Positions 32,219 to 42,774 of a DNA stretch of 64,000 nucleotides are shown here, piece by piece. Origin of the DNA: Oceanobacillus salinisoli (GTDB lineage Bacteria > Bacillota > Bacilli > Bacillales > Amphibacillaceae); the NCBI RefSeq assembly GCF_009733865.1, contig NZ_WOFB01000019.1, positions 1-64,000 of the forward strand. Direction: 5' to 3'. The notes beneath the pieces were generated by a model. It made no database searches. It was not told the origin of the DNA and worked only from the letters and a program-made list of their open reading frames with translations. A program made the position numbers and the translations under genes. How positions within the stretch are numbered: the stretch's first letter is position 1; every line of letters starts with the position of its first letter.

Positions 32219-34422
32219 GGGATAGCTCCCTTCCAAAGTTTTTCAAGTTCCTCCACGTTTTCGTTTACGACTTCTGCTCCATTTACGAGAACTTGAAGTG
32301 TTTGATTATTTGTAACCATACCAATTGCGCTAGCATCTTCTACGGTGCTTTCAAATTTCTCTTTGTGTTCCGGTTTCACTGTAACGATAAATCTGGACTG
32401 TGTTTCACTGAATAATTCAACGGTTGCTTCACCAGTAAGCTCCACTTTTGCCCCTAATCCTTTTTCGCCAAATGTGCTCTCAGCAAGTGCTACTCCCAAT
32501 CCGCCTTCAGCTAAATCGTGTGCAGATACGACAACACCTGCCTTGATTGCTTCCAGTAGCTGTTTCTGTCTTCTCGCTTCTACATCCAAATCAATGAATG
32601 GTGCTTTTCCTTCGTATTTTCCTTGAAGCACATTTTGCAATTCACTTCCACCGAATTCTGCATCCGCTTCGCCAATCACATAAACCAAGTCACCAGCCTG
32701 CTGGAAAAAGCTAGGTGTAATATGCTCCAATGATTCATGCAGACCGACCATTCCAACAACCGGTGTTGGGAAAATTGATTTTCCTTTGGATTGATTATAA
32801 AGTGATACGTTCCCACTAATAACAGGAGTTTCCAAAGCGGTACATGCAGCACTCATTCCTTCTACACTTTTCTCCATTTGCCAGAAAATCTCCGGGTTGG
32901 ATGGATTCCCGAAATTTAAACCGTCTGTAAGTCCGAGCGGTTTCGCACCAGAGCAGACGATATTGCGAGCTGCTTCTGCTACCGCAATTTTTCCACCTGT
33001 TTCCGGATCTAAATAAATATAGCGGGAGTTACAGTCGGTAGTTATCGCAAGTGCTTTGTCATGCCCTTTAATTCGAATCACTGCCGCATCAGAACCTGGT
33101 GCAACAACCGTATTCGTTTGTACCATCGAATCATATTGATCATAAACCCATTCTTTGCTCGCAATCGTCGGTTGCTGTAGAAGCTGTTTTAACATGTCTT
33201 TATGGTCAGCGACTTCTGGAACGGTGTTTTCCATCTTTTGAAAATCTTGGAAATATTTCGCTTCTGTAGATGGCATATGAAACACCGGTGCATCGTCAGC
33301 AAGGGAATCAACTGGAATATCTGCGACCACTTCCCCGAGATGTTTAATCCGGAATACCTTCTCTTCTATCACTTCACCGACAGGTACTGCATTTAAGCCG
33401 TACTTTTCAAAAATATCGATGATTTCCTGTTCACGTCCTCTTTTCACACATAACAGCATACGTTCTTGGGACTCTGAAAGCATCATTTCATATGCTGTCA
33501 TATTTAATTCCCGTTGTGGTACTTGGTCCAGGTTCATTTCCAAACCAGTACCGGCTTTACTTGCCATTTCCGATGCAGATGAGGTTAATCCTGCTGCACC
33601 CATGTCCTGCATCCCAACTAAGGCGTCAGAATGAATCACTTCCAAACATGCTTCAATGATTAGTTTTTCCATAAACGGATCGCCAACCTGAACAGATGGA
33701 CGGTCCTTCGCTGCATCTTCTCCTAAATCATCCGAAGCGAATGTCGCCCCATGAATTCCGTCACGGCCAGTTGGTGGACCAGCGTATAGAATCGTATTTC
33801 CAATTCCCTTTGCTAAGCCTTTTTGAATGTCGTCATGATGAATGAGACCAATACTCATCGCATTAACTAGCGGGTTTTCTTCATAGCTGTCATCAAACTG
33901 AACCTCACCACCGACAGTTGGAACACCAACACAGTTCCCGTACCCAGCAATTCCATTTACGACTTCGGTGAAAAGATATTTCGTACGTTCGTTATTTAAA
34001 TTTCCAAAACGAAGCGAGTTCATCGATACAATCGGACGAGCGCCCATCGAAAAGATGTCACGAATAATCCCGCCCACACCAGTTGCTGCACCTTGGTATG
34101 GCTCTACTGCAGATGGGTGATTATGGCTTTCCACTTTGAACACAACGGCTTGATTATCGCCAATATCGATAACTCCAGCACCTTCCCCAGGACCTTGAAG
34201 AACATTAGGTGCTTTCGTTGGGAATTTTTTCAATAATGGTTTGGATGTTTTGTAACTGCAATGCTCAGACCACATAACAGAAAAGATTCCTGTTTCTGTA
34301 AAATTCGGGCGGCGCTTCAGGATGTTTTTAATCATGTCATATTCCTGATCACTCAAGCCCATTTCCTGATAGATTTTCTTTTCTTCAATTTGTTCTGGGC
34401 TCCACTCACGCGTTTGTAACAT
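32194..34422 (-). CDS. purL: Phosphoribosylformylglycinamidine synthase, large subunit
   Basis: Synthetase subunit of the three-part FGAM synthase (PurL with PurQ and PurS). Small PurL type, 742 residues. [73 protein letters not shown] and [18 protein letters not shown] are family landmarks. Its start overlaps purQ by 17 bases. Confidence 0.97.
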   Translation of the reverse strand: MLQTREWSPEQIEEKKIYQEMGLSDQEYDMIKNILKRRPNFTETGIFSVMWSEHCSYKTSKPLLKKFPTKAPNVLQGPGEGAGVIDIGDNQAVVFKVESHNHPSAVEPYQGAATGVGGIIRDIFSMGARPIVSMNSLRFGNLNNERTKYLFTEVVNGIAGYGNCVGVPTVGGEVQFDDSYEENPLVNAMSIGLIHHDDIQKGLAKGIGNTILYAGPPTGRDGIHGATFASDDLGEDAAKDRPSVQVGDPFMEKLIIEACLEVIHSDALVGMQDMGAAGLTSSASEMASKAGTGLEMNLDQVPQRELNMTAYEMMLSESQERMLLCVKRGREQEIIDIFEKYGLNAVPVGEVIEEKVFRIKHLGEVVADIPVDSLADDAPVFHMPSTEAKYFQDFQKMENTVPEVADHKDMLKQLLQQPTIASKEWVYDQYDSMVQTNTVVAPGSDAAVIRIKGHDKALAITTDCNSRYIYLDPETGGKIAVAEAARNIVCSGAKPLGLTDGLNFGNPSNPEIFWQMEKSVEGMSAACTALETPVISGNVSLYNQSKGKSIFPTPVVGMVGLHESLEHITPSFFQQAGDLVYVIGEADAEFGGSELQNVLQGKYEGKAPFIDLDVEARRQKQLLEAIKAGVVVSAHDLAEGGLGVALAESTFGEKGLGAKVELTGEATVELFSETQSRFIVTVKPEHKEKFESTVEDASAIGMVTNNQTLQVLVNGAEVVNENVEELEKLWKGAIPCLLKSKA

Positions 34423-35089
34423 AGGTCTGCCTCCAATTCTTAATCACTGACTCGAATAATCTCACACCATCATCACTGCCTAAGAGTGTTTCCACCGCAC
34501 GTTCCGGATGGGGCATCATCCCTAGGACATTCCCCTCTTTATTGATGATTCCGGCAATGTCAAGGGCAGAACCATTTGGATTGTTCTTATATGTGAAAAC
34601 GATTTGGTTATTTGCTTTTAATTCTGCTAAGGTTTCTTCATCACAGAAGTAATTTCCTTCCCCATGGGCAATTGGAAAACGTACGATTTCGCCTTTTTCA
34701 TAGTCTGTCGTGAACATCGTTTCATTATTTTCTACAACGAGCTCTTCCTGATGGCACATAAAAGATAGATTTTTATTACGCATTAATGCACCAGGAAGGA
34801 GACCGGATTCTGTTAATACTTGAAATCCATTACATACCCCAAGGACAGGCTTTCCTTTTTCCGCATGCTCACGAACTTGATTCATGACATTTGATGTTGC
34901 AGCAACGGCACCACTGCGAAGATAGTCACCATATGAGAAGCCTCCTGGCAAAAGAATCGCATCATAGTCTTCCAGATTGCTATTTTGATACCAGACTAAA
35001 TCCGCTTCTTCACCTAGAACCTCTTTGGCCGCATGATACATATCCCGATCACAATTCGAACCTGGAAAAACAATCACAGCAAATTTCAC
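34406..35089 (-). CDS. purQ: Phosphoribosylformylglycinamidine synthase, glutaminase subunit
   Basis: Class I glutamine amidotransferase that feeds ammonia to PurL. The nucleophile elbow [18 protein letters not shown] holds the catalytic Cys; [10 protein letters not shown] holds the His and Glu. [19 protein letters not shown] lies near the oxyanion site. It has 227 residues. Its ATG overlaps the purS stop by four bases. Confidence 0.97.
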   Translation of the reverse strand: MKFAVIVFPGSNCDRDMYHAAKEVLGEEADLVWYQNSNLEDYDAILLPGGFSYGDYLRSGAVAATSNVMNQVREHAEKGKPVLGVCNGFQVLTESGLLPGALMRNKNLSFMCHQEELVVENNETMFTTDYEKGEIVRFPIAHGEGNYFCDEETLAELKANNQIVFTYKNNPNGSALDIAGIINKEGNVLGMMPHPERAVETLLGSDDGVRLFESVIKNWRQTYVTNA

Positions 35090-35337
35090 GCTTTGTCAGC
35101 CTCCTCGACCTCGAAGTGATAATCTTCCATCACTGGATTAGCAAGCAGCTTATCACACATTTCCTTGATGCGCGCATCTAAATCAGGACCATCCTCCACG
35201 TTTAGCTCGATGACTTTCCCAACTCTTGCATCTTTCACTTCCTCATACCCCAGTGAATTCAGTGATTCCTGAATCGCTTTTCCTTGTGGATCTAATACAC
35301 CAGCTTTTAATGTTACATATACCGTTACCTTTTTCAT
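35086..35337 (-). CDS. purS: Phosphoribosylformylglycinamidine synthase subunit PurS
   Basis: An 83-residue bridging subunit that couples PurQ to small-type Pur[21 protein letters not shown] then QESLNSLGY is the family start. It overlaps both purC and purQ by four bases, so translation is coupled. Confidence 0.96.
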   Translation of the reverse strand: MKKVTVYVTLKAGVLDPQGKAIQESLNSLGYEEVKDARVGKVIELNVEDGPDLDARIKEMCDKLLANPVMEDYHFEVEEADKA

Positions 35338-36044
35338 ACTTTTGCCTCCAGTCGATGTAAGATTTCTTCGTATACCTCTATTAAATCTCCTGTACCTTGA
35401 CGAAATACATCTTTATCTAATTTATCTTCTGTTTCCTTATCCCATAGACGGCATGTATCCGGTGAAATTTCATCAGAAAGAACAATGTCGTCTTTGATTT
35501 TTCCAAATTCGAGCTTAAAGTCTACTAATTGAACGCCTACTTTAGAGAATAACTTATTTAACTCCTGGTTAACCTCCAATGCCTTGCTCTTTATTTGTTG
35601 CAATTCCAAGGCTGTGATGTTTGTAAGCAGTACAGCATGCTCGTCGTTAATGAGCGGATCACCAAGCTCATCCTTTTTGTAAAATAATTCCACAATTGGT
35701 GGATAGAAGTGGGTTTTCTCCTCTATCCCCAACCGTCTCGTAATGCTTCCTGCGGCAATGTTGCGGACCACTACTTCAAGCGGGATAATCTCTGTTTTAT
35801 TTACGAGCTGCTCTGTTTCATTTAATTGCTCAATAAAGTGAGATTCCATTCCATGATCACGCAAATATTCAAAAATCCGTGATGAAATTTCATTATTTAA
35901 TCGACCTTTTCCAACGAAAGTGGCTTTCTTTTCTCCGTTAAATGCTGTTGCATCATTTTTATAGGATAAAACTAATTTTCCCGGCTGGCCTTTTGCCTGG
36001 TAAACTTTCTTTGCTTTTCCTTCGTATAAAAGTTCCGCTTTCAT
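35334..36044 (-). CDS. purC: SAICAR synthetase
   Basis: Adds aspartate to CAIR with ATP. Its 236 residues start MKAELLYEGKAKKVYQ; LVLSYKNDATAFNGEKKA, EVVVRNIAAGSITRRLG, VDFKLEFGK and DEISPDTCRLWD are the substrate-binding segments. It begins just after purB with only a five-base gap. Confidence 0.97.
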   Translation of the reverse strand: MKAELLYEGKAKKVYQAKGQPGKLVLSYKNDATAFNGEKKATFVGKGRLNNEISSRIFEYLRDHGMESHFIEQLNETEQLVNKTEIIPLEVVVRNIAAGSITRRLGIEEKTHFYPPIVELFYKKDELGDPLINDEHAVLLTNITALELQQIKSKALEVNQELNKLFSKVGVQLVDFKLEFGKIKDDIVLSDEISPDTCRLWDKETEDKLDKDVFRQGTGDLIEVYEEILHRLEAKV

Positions 36045-36049
36045 GTTTG

Positions 36050-37354
36050 TTATTCCCCTTCCGTTAGTCCAATGCGGTCAAAAATAAAGTCAACATTTTT
36101 TAGATGATACGTGTAATCAAAGCAATCATCTATTTCTTTTTGTGTCAGCGTTTTGCTGATTTGTTCATCCTGCTCGACTAACTGTTTAAAATGGGTTTCT
36201 GTCTCCCATGCCTGCATGGCTTTAGGCTGTACGATGTCATAAGCAGCTTCCCTTGCCATGCCTTTATCGATAAGCTTCAGTAATACACGCTGAGAGAAAA
36301 TGACACCGTGTGTTTTATCGATATTGCGTTTCATGTTTTCCGGGAATACCGTTAAGTTTTTCACGATGTTTCCAAAACGGTTCAGCATATAATTCAGCGC
36401 AATGGTCGCATCTGGTAAAATGACACGCTCAGCTGAAGAATGCGAAATATCACGTTCATGCCATAAGGAAACATTCTCATAAGATGTCATCATATATCCA
36501 CGAATAACACGCGCCATTCCCGTCATGTTTTCCGAACCAATCGGATTACGCTTATGAGGCATTGCAGAAGATCCTTTTTGGCCTTTTGCAAATCGTTCCT
36601 CTACCTCCCGCGTTTCCGTTTTTTGCAATCCGCGAATTTCTGTAGCAAATTTTTCGATGGACGTTGCAATTAACGCAAGCGTGGAAAAGTATGCCGCATG
36701 ACGATCACGCTGCAGGGTTTGTGTGGAAACCGGTGCAGGTGAAATACCAAGCTTGTCACATACATATTTTTCAACAAATGGATCAATATTCGCATAGGTT
36801 CCGACTGCTCCTGATAATTTTCCGAACTCAATGTTTTTTGCAGCCAGCTCAAAACGCTCCAGATTACGCTTCATTTCCTCATACCAGAGAGCAAGCTTCA
36901 AGCCAAATGTCGTCGGTTCTGCATGGACCCCATGTGTACGTCCCATCATAACGGTATGCTTATGCTCTATTGCTTTGTTTCTCAAAATTTCGATGAAGTT
37001 GTGCAAGTCTTTACGAATGATTTCATTTGCTTGTTTAATCAAGTAAGAAAGTGCGGTGTCGACAACATCTGTAGAAGTCAGGCCATAATGCACCCATTTT
37101 CTTTCTTCCCCCAATGTTTCTGATACAGCACGAGTAAAGGCAACCACATCATGGCGTGTTTCCTGTTCAATCTCATAAATACGGTTGATATCAAAGGATG
37201 CATTTTCACGAAGTGCTCTGACATCTTCTTTTGGGATAACGCCTAGCTCACTCCATGCTTCACATGCCAGGATTTCCACCTCAAGCCATGCTTTGAATTT
37301 ATTTTCTTCCGTCCAAATGGAACCCATTTCCTCTCTGGTGTAGCGTTCGATCAT
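36050..37354 (-). CDS. purB: Adenylosuccinate lyase
   Basis: Fumarase-superfamily enzyme acting twice: SAICAR to AICAR, and adenylosuccinate to AMP. Its 434 residues include the helical core with [33 protein letters not shown] and the mobile signature loop [23 protein letters not shown] overlaps purK by four bases. Confidence 0.97.
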   Translation of the reverse strand: MIERYTREEMGSIWTEENKFKAWLEVEILACEAWSELGVIPKEDVRALRENASFDINRIYEIEQETRHDVVAFTRAVSETLGEERKWVHYGLTSTDVVDTALSYLIKQANEIIRKDLHNFIEILRNKAIEHKHTVMMGRTHGVHAEPTTFGLKLALWYEEMKRNLERFELAAKNIEFGKLSGAVGTYANIDPFVEKYVCDKLGISPAPVSTQTLQRDRHAAYFSTLALIATSIEKFATEIRGLQKTETREVEERFAKGQKGSSAMPHKRNPIGSENMTGMARVIRGYMMTSYENVSLWHERDISHSSAERVILPDATIALNYMLNRFGNIVKNLTVFPENMKRNIDKTHGVIFSQRVLLKLIDKGMAREAAYDIVQPKAMQAWETETHFKQLVEQDEQISKTLTQKEIDDCFDYTYHLKNVDFIFDRIGLTEGE

Positions 37355-38481
37355 CGTTTTGCCTCCTCGAATTTTTCAATCTGTGCTAATAGTTGATCTT
37401 CCGTATCTGCTATAAATGTAATATGCCCCATTTTCCGTTTCACTTTTGCTTCATCTTTTCCGTACAAATGAACAAATCCTTCATTTGTATACTGAATTGC
37501 TGTTAGGACCGATTCAATGTCTTCCCCTAAAATATTAATCATTACTGCTGGCTTGAATTGTCTAATCTGCATGAGTGGCAGTCCGCAAATAGCCCGGATA
37601 TGCTGGCCAAACTGGGAAATGTTGCACGACTCAATCGTATAATGTCCGGAATTATGTGGTCTTGGTGCCATTTCATTGAGATAGATATCCTCATCTTTCA
37701 CAAACATTTCAATTGCAAACGTACCGACGATATTCATTTTCTCAGCTAGTACGTGCGCAGCTCCGTATGCTTTTATTTGAATATCGGAATTCACATGTGC
37801 CGGTGCTGTTGTTTGATAGAGAATATGATCACGGTGTTTGTTTTCCGCGAGTGGAAAATAAGCAATTTCTCCGGACTTTGATCTTGTAAATACAACAGAA
37901 ATCTCTTTATCAAAGGAAATCCATTCTTCCAGGATGCAATGTCCATGTTTATCGGCAAATTGCTTCGCTTCTTCCACATCTGCTTCTGAATTTAGTTTTA
38001 ACTGTCCTTTCCCGTCATATCCTCCTCGACAGGTTTTTATAACAGCTGGGAAATTAAATGTCTTTAAAGCCTCCTCACACTCTTTTGCATTTGTAACAAT
38101 GGCAAATTTGGATGTAGGCAATTCCAATTCTTTGATTAATGTTTTTTCCTTTTCCCGGTTTTGTGTAATTTCCAGGGCATAGGCACCTTGTGGAAGTTTC
38201 CCCTGTGCTTCAATATAAGCGGCCGCATCAAGATCGACATTTTCAAATTCGTAAGTGATGACATCACTTATTTCCGTTAATTGCTTAATGGCATCCATAT
38301 CGTCATAAGCTGCTGTGATTTGTGTATCAGCGACTTGAGCGGTAGGACAATTTGGAGTTGGATCAAGTACTGCAATCTTATAGCCCATGTATCTGGCAGC
38401 AATAGCCATCATTCTACCTAATTGGCCACCGCCAATAATACCAATCGTCTGTGCTGGAATGATTGTTCTACTTGTTTGCAA
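37351..38481 (-). CDS. purK: 5-(carboxyamino)imidazole ribonucleotide synthase
   Basis: ATP-grasp enzyme that carboxylates AIR with bicarbonate before Pur[21 protein letters not shown] is the N-terminal nucleotide-type fold, [17 protein letters not shown] the ATP-grasp lid, and [20 protein letters not shown] then SGHYTIESC the metal and substrate site. The family start is ambiguous. An ATG at 38,487 directly abuts GAGGG, whereas a TTG at 38,481 has GAGGG six bases upstream and is preferred, giving 376 residues. It overlaps the end of purE. Confidence 0.95.
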   Translation of the reverse strand: MQTSRTIIPAQTIGIIGGGQLGRMMAIAARYMGYKIAVLDPTPNCPTAQVADTQITAAYDDMDAIKQLTEISDVITYEFENVDLDAAAYIEAQGKLPQGAYALEITQNREKEKTLIKELELPTSKFAIVTNAKECEEALKTFNFPAVIKTCRGGYDGKGQLKLNSEADVEEAKQFADKHGHCILEEWISFDKEISVVFTRSKSGEIAYFPLAENKHRDHILYQTTAPAHVNSDIQIKAYGAAHVLAEKMNIVGTFAIEMFVKDEDIYLNEMAPRPHNSGHYTIESCNISQFGQHIRAICGLPLMQIRQFKPAVMINILGEDIESVLTAIQYTNEGFVHLYGKDEAKVKRKMGHITFIADTEDQLLAQIEKFEEAKR

Positions 38482-38959
38482 GGTCATCCCTCATTTCTGC
38501 TACTTTATCCTGCATTTCTTTTCGATAGTTTTGTAGATTTGACGCAATCTTTTCATCAAATGCTCCGATGATTTGTGCTGCAAGTATTCCTGCATTGGTT
38601 GCACCGGCTTTGCCAATCGCAACGGTTGCAGTTGGAACCCCTCCAGGCATTTGGACAATGGATAGAAGGGAATCCAATCCATTCAATGCCTTACTTTGAA
38701 CAGGAACCCCAATGACGGGCAAAGTAGTTTGCGATGCTACCATACCGGGCAAATGAGCCGCACCTCCTGCACCAGCAATGATCACTTTTAACCCGCGATC
38801 TCGTGCAGATTTTGCATAATCAAACATGTTATCCGGTGTACGATGTGCGGAAATTACATCCTTTTCATACGGAATTTCCAACTGCTGAAGCACGCTACAC
38901 GTATGCTGCATCGTTTCCCAATCCGAGATACTCCCCATAATGACACCAACTTGAGCCAT
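38468..38959 (-). CDS. purE: N5-CAIR mutase, catalytic subunit
   Basis: Moves the carboxylate of N5-CAIR to C4, giving CAIR. Its 163 residues include [59 protein letters not shown] and [20 protein letters not shown], the full class I PurE set. First gene of the twelve-gene operon. About 280 bases of leader upstream hold a riboswitch, a terminator and a clear promoter. Confidence 0.97.
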   Translation of the reverse strand: MAQVGVIMGSISDWETMQHTCSVLQQLEIPYEKDVISAHRTPDNMFDYAKSARDRGLKVIIAGAGGAAHLPGMVASQTTLPVIGVPVQSKALNGLDSLLSIVQMPGGVPTATVAIGKAGATNAGILAAQIIGAFDEKIASNLQNYRKEMQDKVAEMRDDLANK

Positions 38960-39007
38960 GAAATCCCTCTTTCTATTTAAAGTAATTTAAAAGTCCATTT
39001 AAAACTA

Positions 39008-39056
39008 AAAAAGTCTATTCGTCTCCCTCGTCATGAGGAAAGATGAACAGACTTTA
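39008..39056 (-). terminator. Riboswitch-controlled terminator of the pur operon
   Basis: On the minus strand AAGTCTGTTCATCTTTCCTC pairs with GAGGGAGACGAATAGACTT, then T6. Its 5' arm is complementary to GAGGGAAGATGAA, which begins in the 3' strand of riboswitch helix P1 (39,101-39,114). So an antiterminator forms when guanine is absent. Confidence 0.88.
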
Positions 39057-39109
39057 GCTGTTTTATAGACAGCAAAACAAACCATTGTTCTGCTGCAACG
39101 ATTCATCTT

Positions 39110-39179
39110 CCCTCATAGTCCAGCATTTACGGTGCCGGGTAGAAACTTCTGGGCCATATTCCCAGAGATATATGAGGTG
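39110..39179 (-). ncRNA. Guanine riboswitch (purine aptamer) of purE
   Basis: The minus strand carries the conserved purine aptamer: CACCTCATAT for P1, the core ATATGG..., GTTTCTACC, CCGTAAATG and GACTATGAGG. The base before the UAUG of the last segment is C, which selects guanine over adenine. It lies between the promoter and the terminator described at 39,008. Confidence 0.95.
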
Positions 39180-39204
39180 TTTTTCGTATCATTTTGACGT
39201 GTTA

Positions 39205-39233
39205 AGCATATCAATTTGCGGAGCTATTGTCAA
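39205..39233 (-). promoter_or_regulatory. Sigma-A promoter of the purine operon
   Basis: On the minus strand TTGACA (39,228-39,233), exactly 17 bases, TATGCT (39,205-39,210). It starts the leader RNA about 25 bases before the riboswitch. Confidence 0.9.
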
Positions 39234-39236
39234 CAA

Positions 39237-39280
39237 AATATCGAACGATTTGATGTTATTTTTATTTAATGTTCGGATTT
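39237..39280 (-). promoter_or_regulatory. Paired PurBoxes (PurR operator) upstream of purE
   Basis: Two inverted boxes fit the PurR consensus around CGAAC: ATATCGAACGATT on the plus strand (about 39,238-39,250), and AAATCCGAACATT on the minus strand (39,268-39,280). They lie just upstream of the -35, as in B. subtilis. No purR gene is in the window. Confidence 0.7.
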
Positions 39281-39350
39281 CGGTGTTGTTAACTCGGATT
39301 CATCCCTTCTTTAGGGTAGCTGTTTCTTTTTTCTTATACTCATACCTCTA

Positions 39351-39520
39351 AGATTGTACAGGGATGAATCTGAATCTTTCCTGGATGTTTTCGGTCCTCG
39401 CAGTTGATATAAAATACACTTAACTTTAGATGATATCGGCGCTTGATCTACCGCTCCGAAAATAAAATACGCGCACCTCAGGGCAACTGGTGATCCCTGT
39501 GTTGTCGCATGAGTTCAGTG
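39351..39520. repeat. Left part of a dispersed degenerate element
   Basis: TTGATATAAAATACAC (39,406) and GCGCACCTCAGGG resemble parts of a sequence at 44,449 and 57,497. The part ends CGCATGAGT, after which the 52-nt array begins. The matching right part resumes at 40,248. Confidence 0.4.
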
Positions 39521-40247
39521 AAAAAGTAACGTAGAGGGAATCTACCTGACCGAATGAGACCTGGAATCAGTCAAAAGGTAACGTAGAGGGGTCTACGTTA
39601 TCTAATGAACTCGAAATTTAATCATAAGGGCACGTAGAGGGGGGCTACGTTACCCAATGAAATCGGAATTCAGTCAAAAGGGCACGTAGATTGGGGCTAC
39701 GTTACCTATTGAACTCGAATTTCAATCATAAGGGCACGTAGATTAGGTCTACGTTACCCAATGAAATCGGAATTCAGTCAAAAGGGCCCGTAGATTGGGG
39801 CTACGGTACCCAATGGACCCGAAATTCAGTCAAAAGGGCCCGTAGATTGGGGCTACGGTACCCAATGGACCCGAAATTCAGTCAAAAGGGCCCGTAGATT
39901 GGGGCTACGGTACCCAATGGACCCGAAATTCAGTCAAAAGGGCCCGTAGATTGGGGCTACGGTACCCAATGGACCCGAAATTCAGTCAAAAGGGCACGTA
40001 GATTGGGGCTACGTTACCCAATGGACCCGAAATTCAGTCAAAAGGGCACGTAGATTGGGGCTACGTTACCCAATGAACTCGAAATTCAATCATAAGGGCA
40101 CGCAGAGGGGGGCTACGTTACCCAATGAAGTCGGAATTCAGTCAAAAGGGCACGTAGATTGGGTCTACGTTACCCAATAAGACCCGGAACCAGTCAAAAG
40201 GTAACGTAGAGGGGTCTACGTCCAGATGAGCCCGAAATTCAATCAAA
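39521..40247. repeat. Fourteen-copy 52-nt tandem array with hairpin core
   Basis: CGTAGA anchors occur at 39,530, 39,582, 39,633, 39,685, 39,737, 39,789, 39,841, 39,893, 39,945, 39,997, 40,049, 40,101 (CGCAGA), 40,153 and 40,205. All steps are 52 except one of 51. Each unit has a stem of ACGTAG with CTACGT, flanked by GGG and CCC, and a linker ending GAAATTCAGTC or similar. Four consecutive units (39,781-39,988) are identical and carry CCGTAG with CTACGG, a compensated pair change. The outer units are more diverged. No unit-free spacers exist, so it is not CRISPR. Confidence 0.95.
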
Positions 40248-40519
40248 GAGTCTCCATGTATTTCCTTGGCTGCTACAACAGCTTTACATCACACGCAGAA
40301 AAAGTGGTTTTCTCCCGAGGAGGCTGAAGCATTGCCATAAGTTGCGTGATTGCCCCTAGCAGAATTGGGTCGGAGCAGCACCTTACGTCGGAGTTTATAG
40401 ATTTAGCGACAAAAACATAATCTTTTAGAATACAACCTAAAAGTAAAAAAGCCCATTCGTTTGGATAAGTTCAATCCAGGGTATAAAAATTAAAACTACT
40501 CAAATAAGGGGTGAAAAAC
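40248..40519. repeat. Right part of the dispersed element and spacer before gltS
   Basis: GAGTCTCCATGTATTTCCTT matches GAGTCTCCGTGTATTTCCTT at 44,589. ACGTCGGAGTTTATAGATTT (40,386) resembles ACGTCGGTTTTTATAGATTT near 44,750. AAGGGGTGAAAAAC before 40,520 is the ribosome binding site of the next gene; a clear promoter was not found. Confidence 0.45.
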
Positions 40520-41920
40520 ATGACAGCAGAGAAGATAGGCTTTGCGTTATTATATCTTGGATTGTTTTTGTTGATCGGAAAATGGGTTCGTGTACGTGTA
40601 AAATGGCTGCAAAATTTATTTTTGCCGTCCTCTGTCATCGGCGGATTTATTGCACTACTGTTGGGACCACAAGTACTGGGCAGGATGCTTGAGCCAATTA
40701 CAGGTAAACAGTCATTTTGGGCTACAGGTCTTTTGGCACCTGACATATTGGAAGTATGGGATGCCATTCCGGGTTTAATGATCAATGTAGTCTTTGCGAC
40801 TTTATTTTTAGGAACGGTATTACCAAGCTTGTCCAAAGTATGGGATATTGGAGGGCCTCAGCTCGCCTTTGGTTGGACAATTGGATGGGGACAATATGTT
40901 GTTGGTATACTGCTGACACTGCTCGTATTAACGCCCGTCTTTGGAATACCACCGATGTTTGGTGCGCTTATTGAAGTAGCCTTTGAAGGTGGTCACGGTA
41001 CGGCAGCAGGTCTCCAAGGGACATTTGAGGAAATCGGCATCCCTGAAGCTTACGATTTCGCTATCGGACTGGCGACTGTTGGTATTTTATCAGGGGTCAT
41101 TATCGGAATTATTATTATTAACTGGGGAATTCGCAGGCAGAAGACAGAGGTCATTAAAAATGTACAAAAATTTTCTTCTTTAAGAAAAGCAGGCATTATC
41201 GAATTTGAAAACAGAGAGCCTGCAGCAAAAATGACTGTTCGCCCTGAATCCATCGAGCCACTTTCCCTGCATTTTTCGGTTATTGGTGCAGCAATTTTGG
41301 TCGGGTACGTCTTGCAACAAATTCTTATTTGGATGGAAGCCTCTATCTTTAGTTCGGACTTCATGACATATGTACCTTTATTCCCGTTGGCAATGATTGG
41401 TGGAATCCTCGTTCAGTTATTTTTCAAGAAAATCGATAACACGGAAATTCTTGATCGTAAAATGGTTAGTCGTATCCAAGGCTTTGCCCTTGATATGTTA
41501 ATTTTAACAGCTATCGCAACGGTTTCGCTTGATGTGATTGGGGAAAACATCCTTCCATTCTTATTGCTTGCAGTGGTTGGTATTTTGTGGAATGTGTTCG
41601 GCTTCTTCATTCTTGCACCACGAATGATTCCCACCTATTGGCTGGAAAGGGGTATTGGTGATTTTGGCCAGTCGATGGGAATAACAGCAACAGGGCTGTT
41701 GTTAATGCGTGTTGCAGATCCGAAAGCCGAATCTCCAGCATTTGAAGGTTTCGGTTACAAGCAATTAGTGTTTGAGCCATTTTTAGGCGGAGGACTTGTA
41801 ACAGCACTATCTGTTCCAATTATTTTCCAATTCGGTCCGATACCATTTCTTATTTTCTCCGTAGTAATGTGTGTATTGGGTTTATTTGTTGGGTTATTTC
41901 ATTTCGGTAAAAAGAAATGA
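40520..41920 (+). CDS. Sodium/glutamate symporter-type (GltS family) transporter
   Basis: A 466-residue membrane protein with about 11-12 hydrophobic helices. The N-terminus (KIGFALLYLGLFLLIGKWVR, FLPSSVIGGFIALLLGPQVL) and the ALIEVAFEGGHGTAAGLQGT segment with its GGHGTA motif fit the ESS (GltS) family of sodium-coupled glutamate carriers. The matching C-terminal half has IGDFGQSMGITATGLLLMRV. Substrate in this organism is inferred, not shown. ATG at 40,520 with AAGGGGTG upstream. It runs opposite to the pur operon. A bidirectional terminator separates it from yebE. Confidence 0.85.
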   Translation: MTAEKIGFALLYLGLFLLIGKWVRVRVKWLQNLFLPSSVIGGFIALLLGPQVLGRMLEPITGKQSFWATGLLAPDILEVWDAIPGLMINVVFATLFLGTVLPSLSKVWDIGGPQLAFGWTIGWGQYVVGILLTLLVLTPVFGIPPMFGALIEVAFEGGHGTAAGLQGTFEEIGIPEAYDFAIGLATVGILSGVIIGIIIINWGIRRQKTEVIKNVQKFSSLRKAGIIEFENREPAAKMTVRPESIEPLSLHFSVIGAAILVGYVLQQILIWMEASIFSSDFMTYVPLFPLAMIGGILVQLFFKKIDNTEILDRKMVSRIQGFALDMLILTAIATVSLDVIGENILPFLLLAVVGILWNVFGFFILAPRMIPTYWLERGIGDFGQSMGITATGLLLMRVADPKAESPAFEGFGYKQLVFEPFLGGGLVTALSVPIIFQFGPIPFLIFSVVMCVLGLFVGLFHFGKKK

Positions 41921-41939
41921 TAAATAGGAAGCTATACAT

Positions 41940-41981
41940 GGAAAAAGAGTAGGTCCGCTTTAAAACCGGCCTACTCTTTTT
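41940..41981. terminator. Bidirectional terminator between gltS-type gene and yebE
   Basis: AAAAAGAGTAGG and CCTACTCTTTTT form a 12-pair stem around a 16-base loop. It lies between convergent stops and overlaps the last codons of yebE. Confidence 0.85.
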
Positions 41982-42585
41982 TTGTTGTTTTTGTTTGGGC
42001 ATCTGCTACAACATCTGTACCTTGCTCTTTCGGACTTTTCTTCGGATTAAACAGTCTTCCTTTTCGTACTTGCTTCACCCAAAATCCGCCATGTATCCGT
42101 TTTGGTTCATAAGAAATAATAAATGCCTTAGGATCGATTTCCTTAATCACTTCATAAAGACGGAGCTCATACTTTCTAGGTGTTAAAATTTGCATCGATA
42201 ATCGATCTCCATCCATTCCATAGGAGGACCAGCTCGTTACACCATATCCTTTTTCCCTTAGCTTCCTCGTAAACTTAATATCGGGATTAGATGAAACAAC
42301 ATTTACGGTTATATATCCCAATGCCAGTCTCTCTTCAATCATCGCTCCAACAATTAAACCAGAACCAAAGCCTAGAGCATAGGCAATCAAGTTCTGTATT
42401 TCATTTAAATTATCCAGAACCAATCCTAAACCGACAATGTATACAACAATTTCAAACATACTGACAAAGGAGGCAATATATGTGCGTCCCTTTAATGTCA
42501 GTATCATACGAATAGTCATTAAGGATACATAAACAACATTTACAATAAAAATGATTGTCACCATTACTAACGCATTACTGAGCAA
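41971..42585 (-). CDS. yebE: UPF0316/DUF2179 membrane protein YebE
   Basis: A 204-residue protein. Three N-terminal membrane helices (about residues 5-80) are followed by the soluble DUF2179-type domain, with [20 protein letters not shown] and [20 protein letters not shown]. The C-terminal tail is lysine- and threonine-rich. Function is unknown. The TTG at 42,585 is taken as start because AGGAGGGTAAATC precedes it. In B. subtilis yebE also lies between pbuG and purE, which supports the assignment. Confidence 0.88.
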   Translation of the reverse strand: MLSNALVMVTIIFIVNVVYVSLMTIRMILTLKGRTYIASFVSMFEIVVYIVGLGLVLDNLNEIQNLIAYALGFGSGLIVGAMIEERLALGYITVNVVSSNPDIKFTRKLREKGYGVTSWSSYGMDGDRLSMQILTPRKYELRLYEVIKEIDPKAFIISYEPKRIHGGFWVKQVRKGRLFNPKKSPKEQGTDVVADAQTKTTKKE

Positions 42586-42774
42586 GATTTACCCTCCTAG
42601 ATTGAGTCATTGTTCTACATATTTGTAATCATTTTTTCTAATCTTAAAGAAGACGAATTCCCGAATGGTGGTTCCAGCAAAATTAACCCTTCCAATATTT
42701 CCCCATGTTCTAGGCACCTTCCCTACACACTAGGCATAGGCTATAACAAAAATGGATAACTTGAGGTGATTTCT

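Noticed and set aside
39521-40247. CRISPR array
   Set aside because: The 52-nt units follow one another without unique spacers. Differences between units are scattered substitutions, and no cas genes are present.
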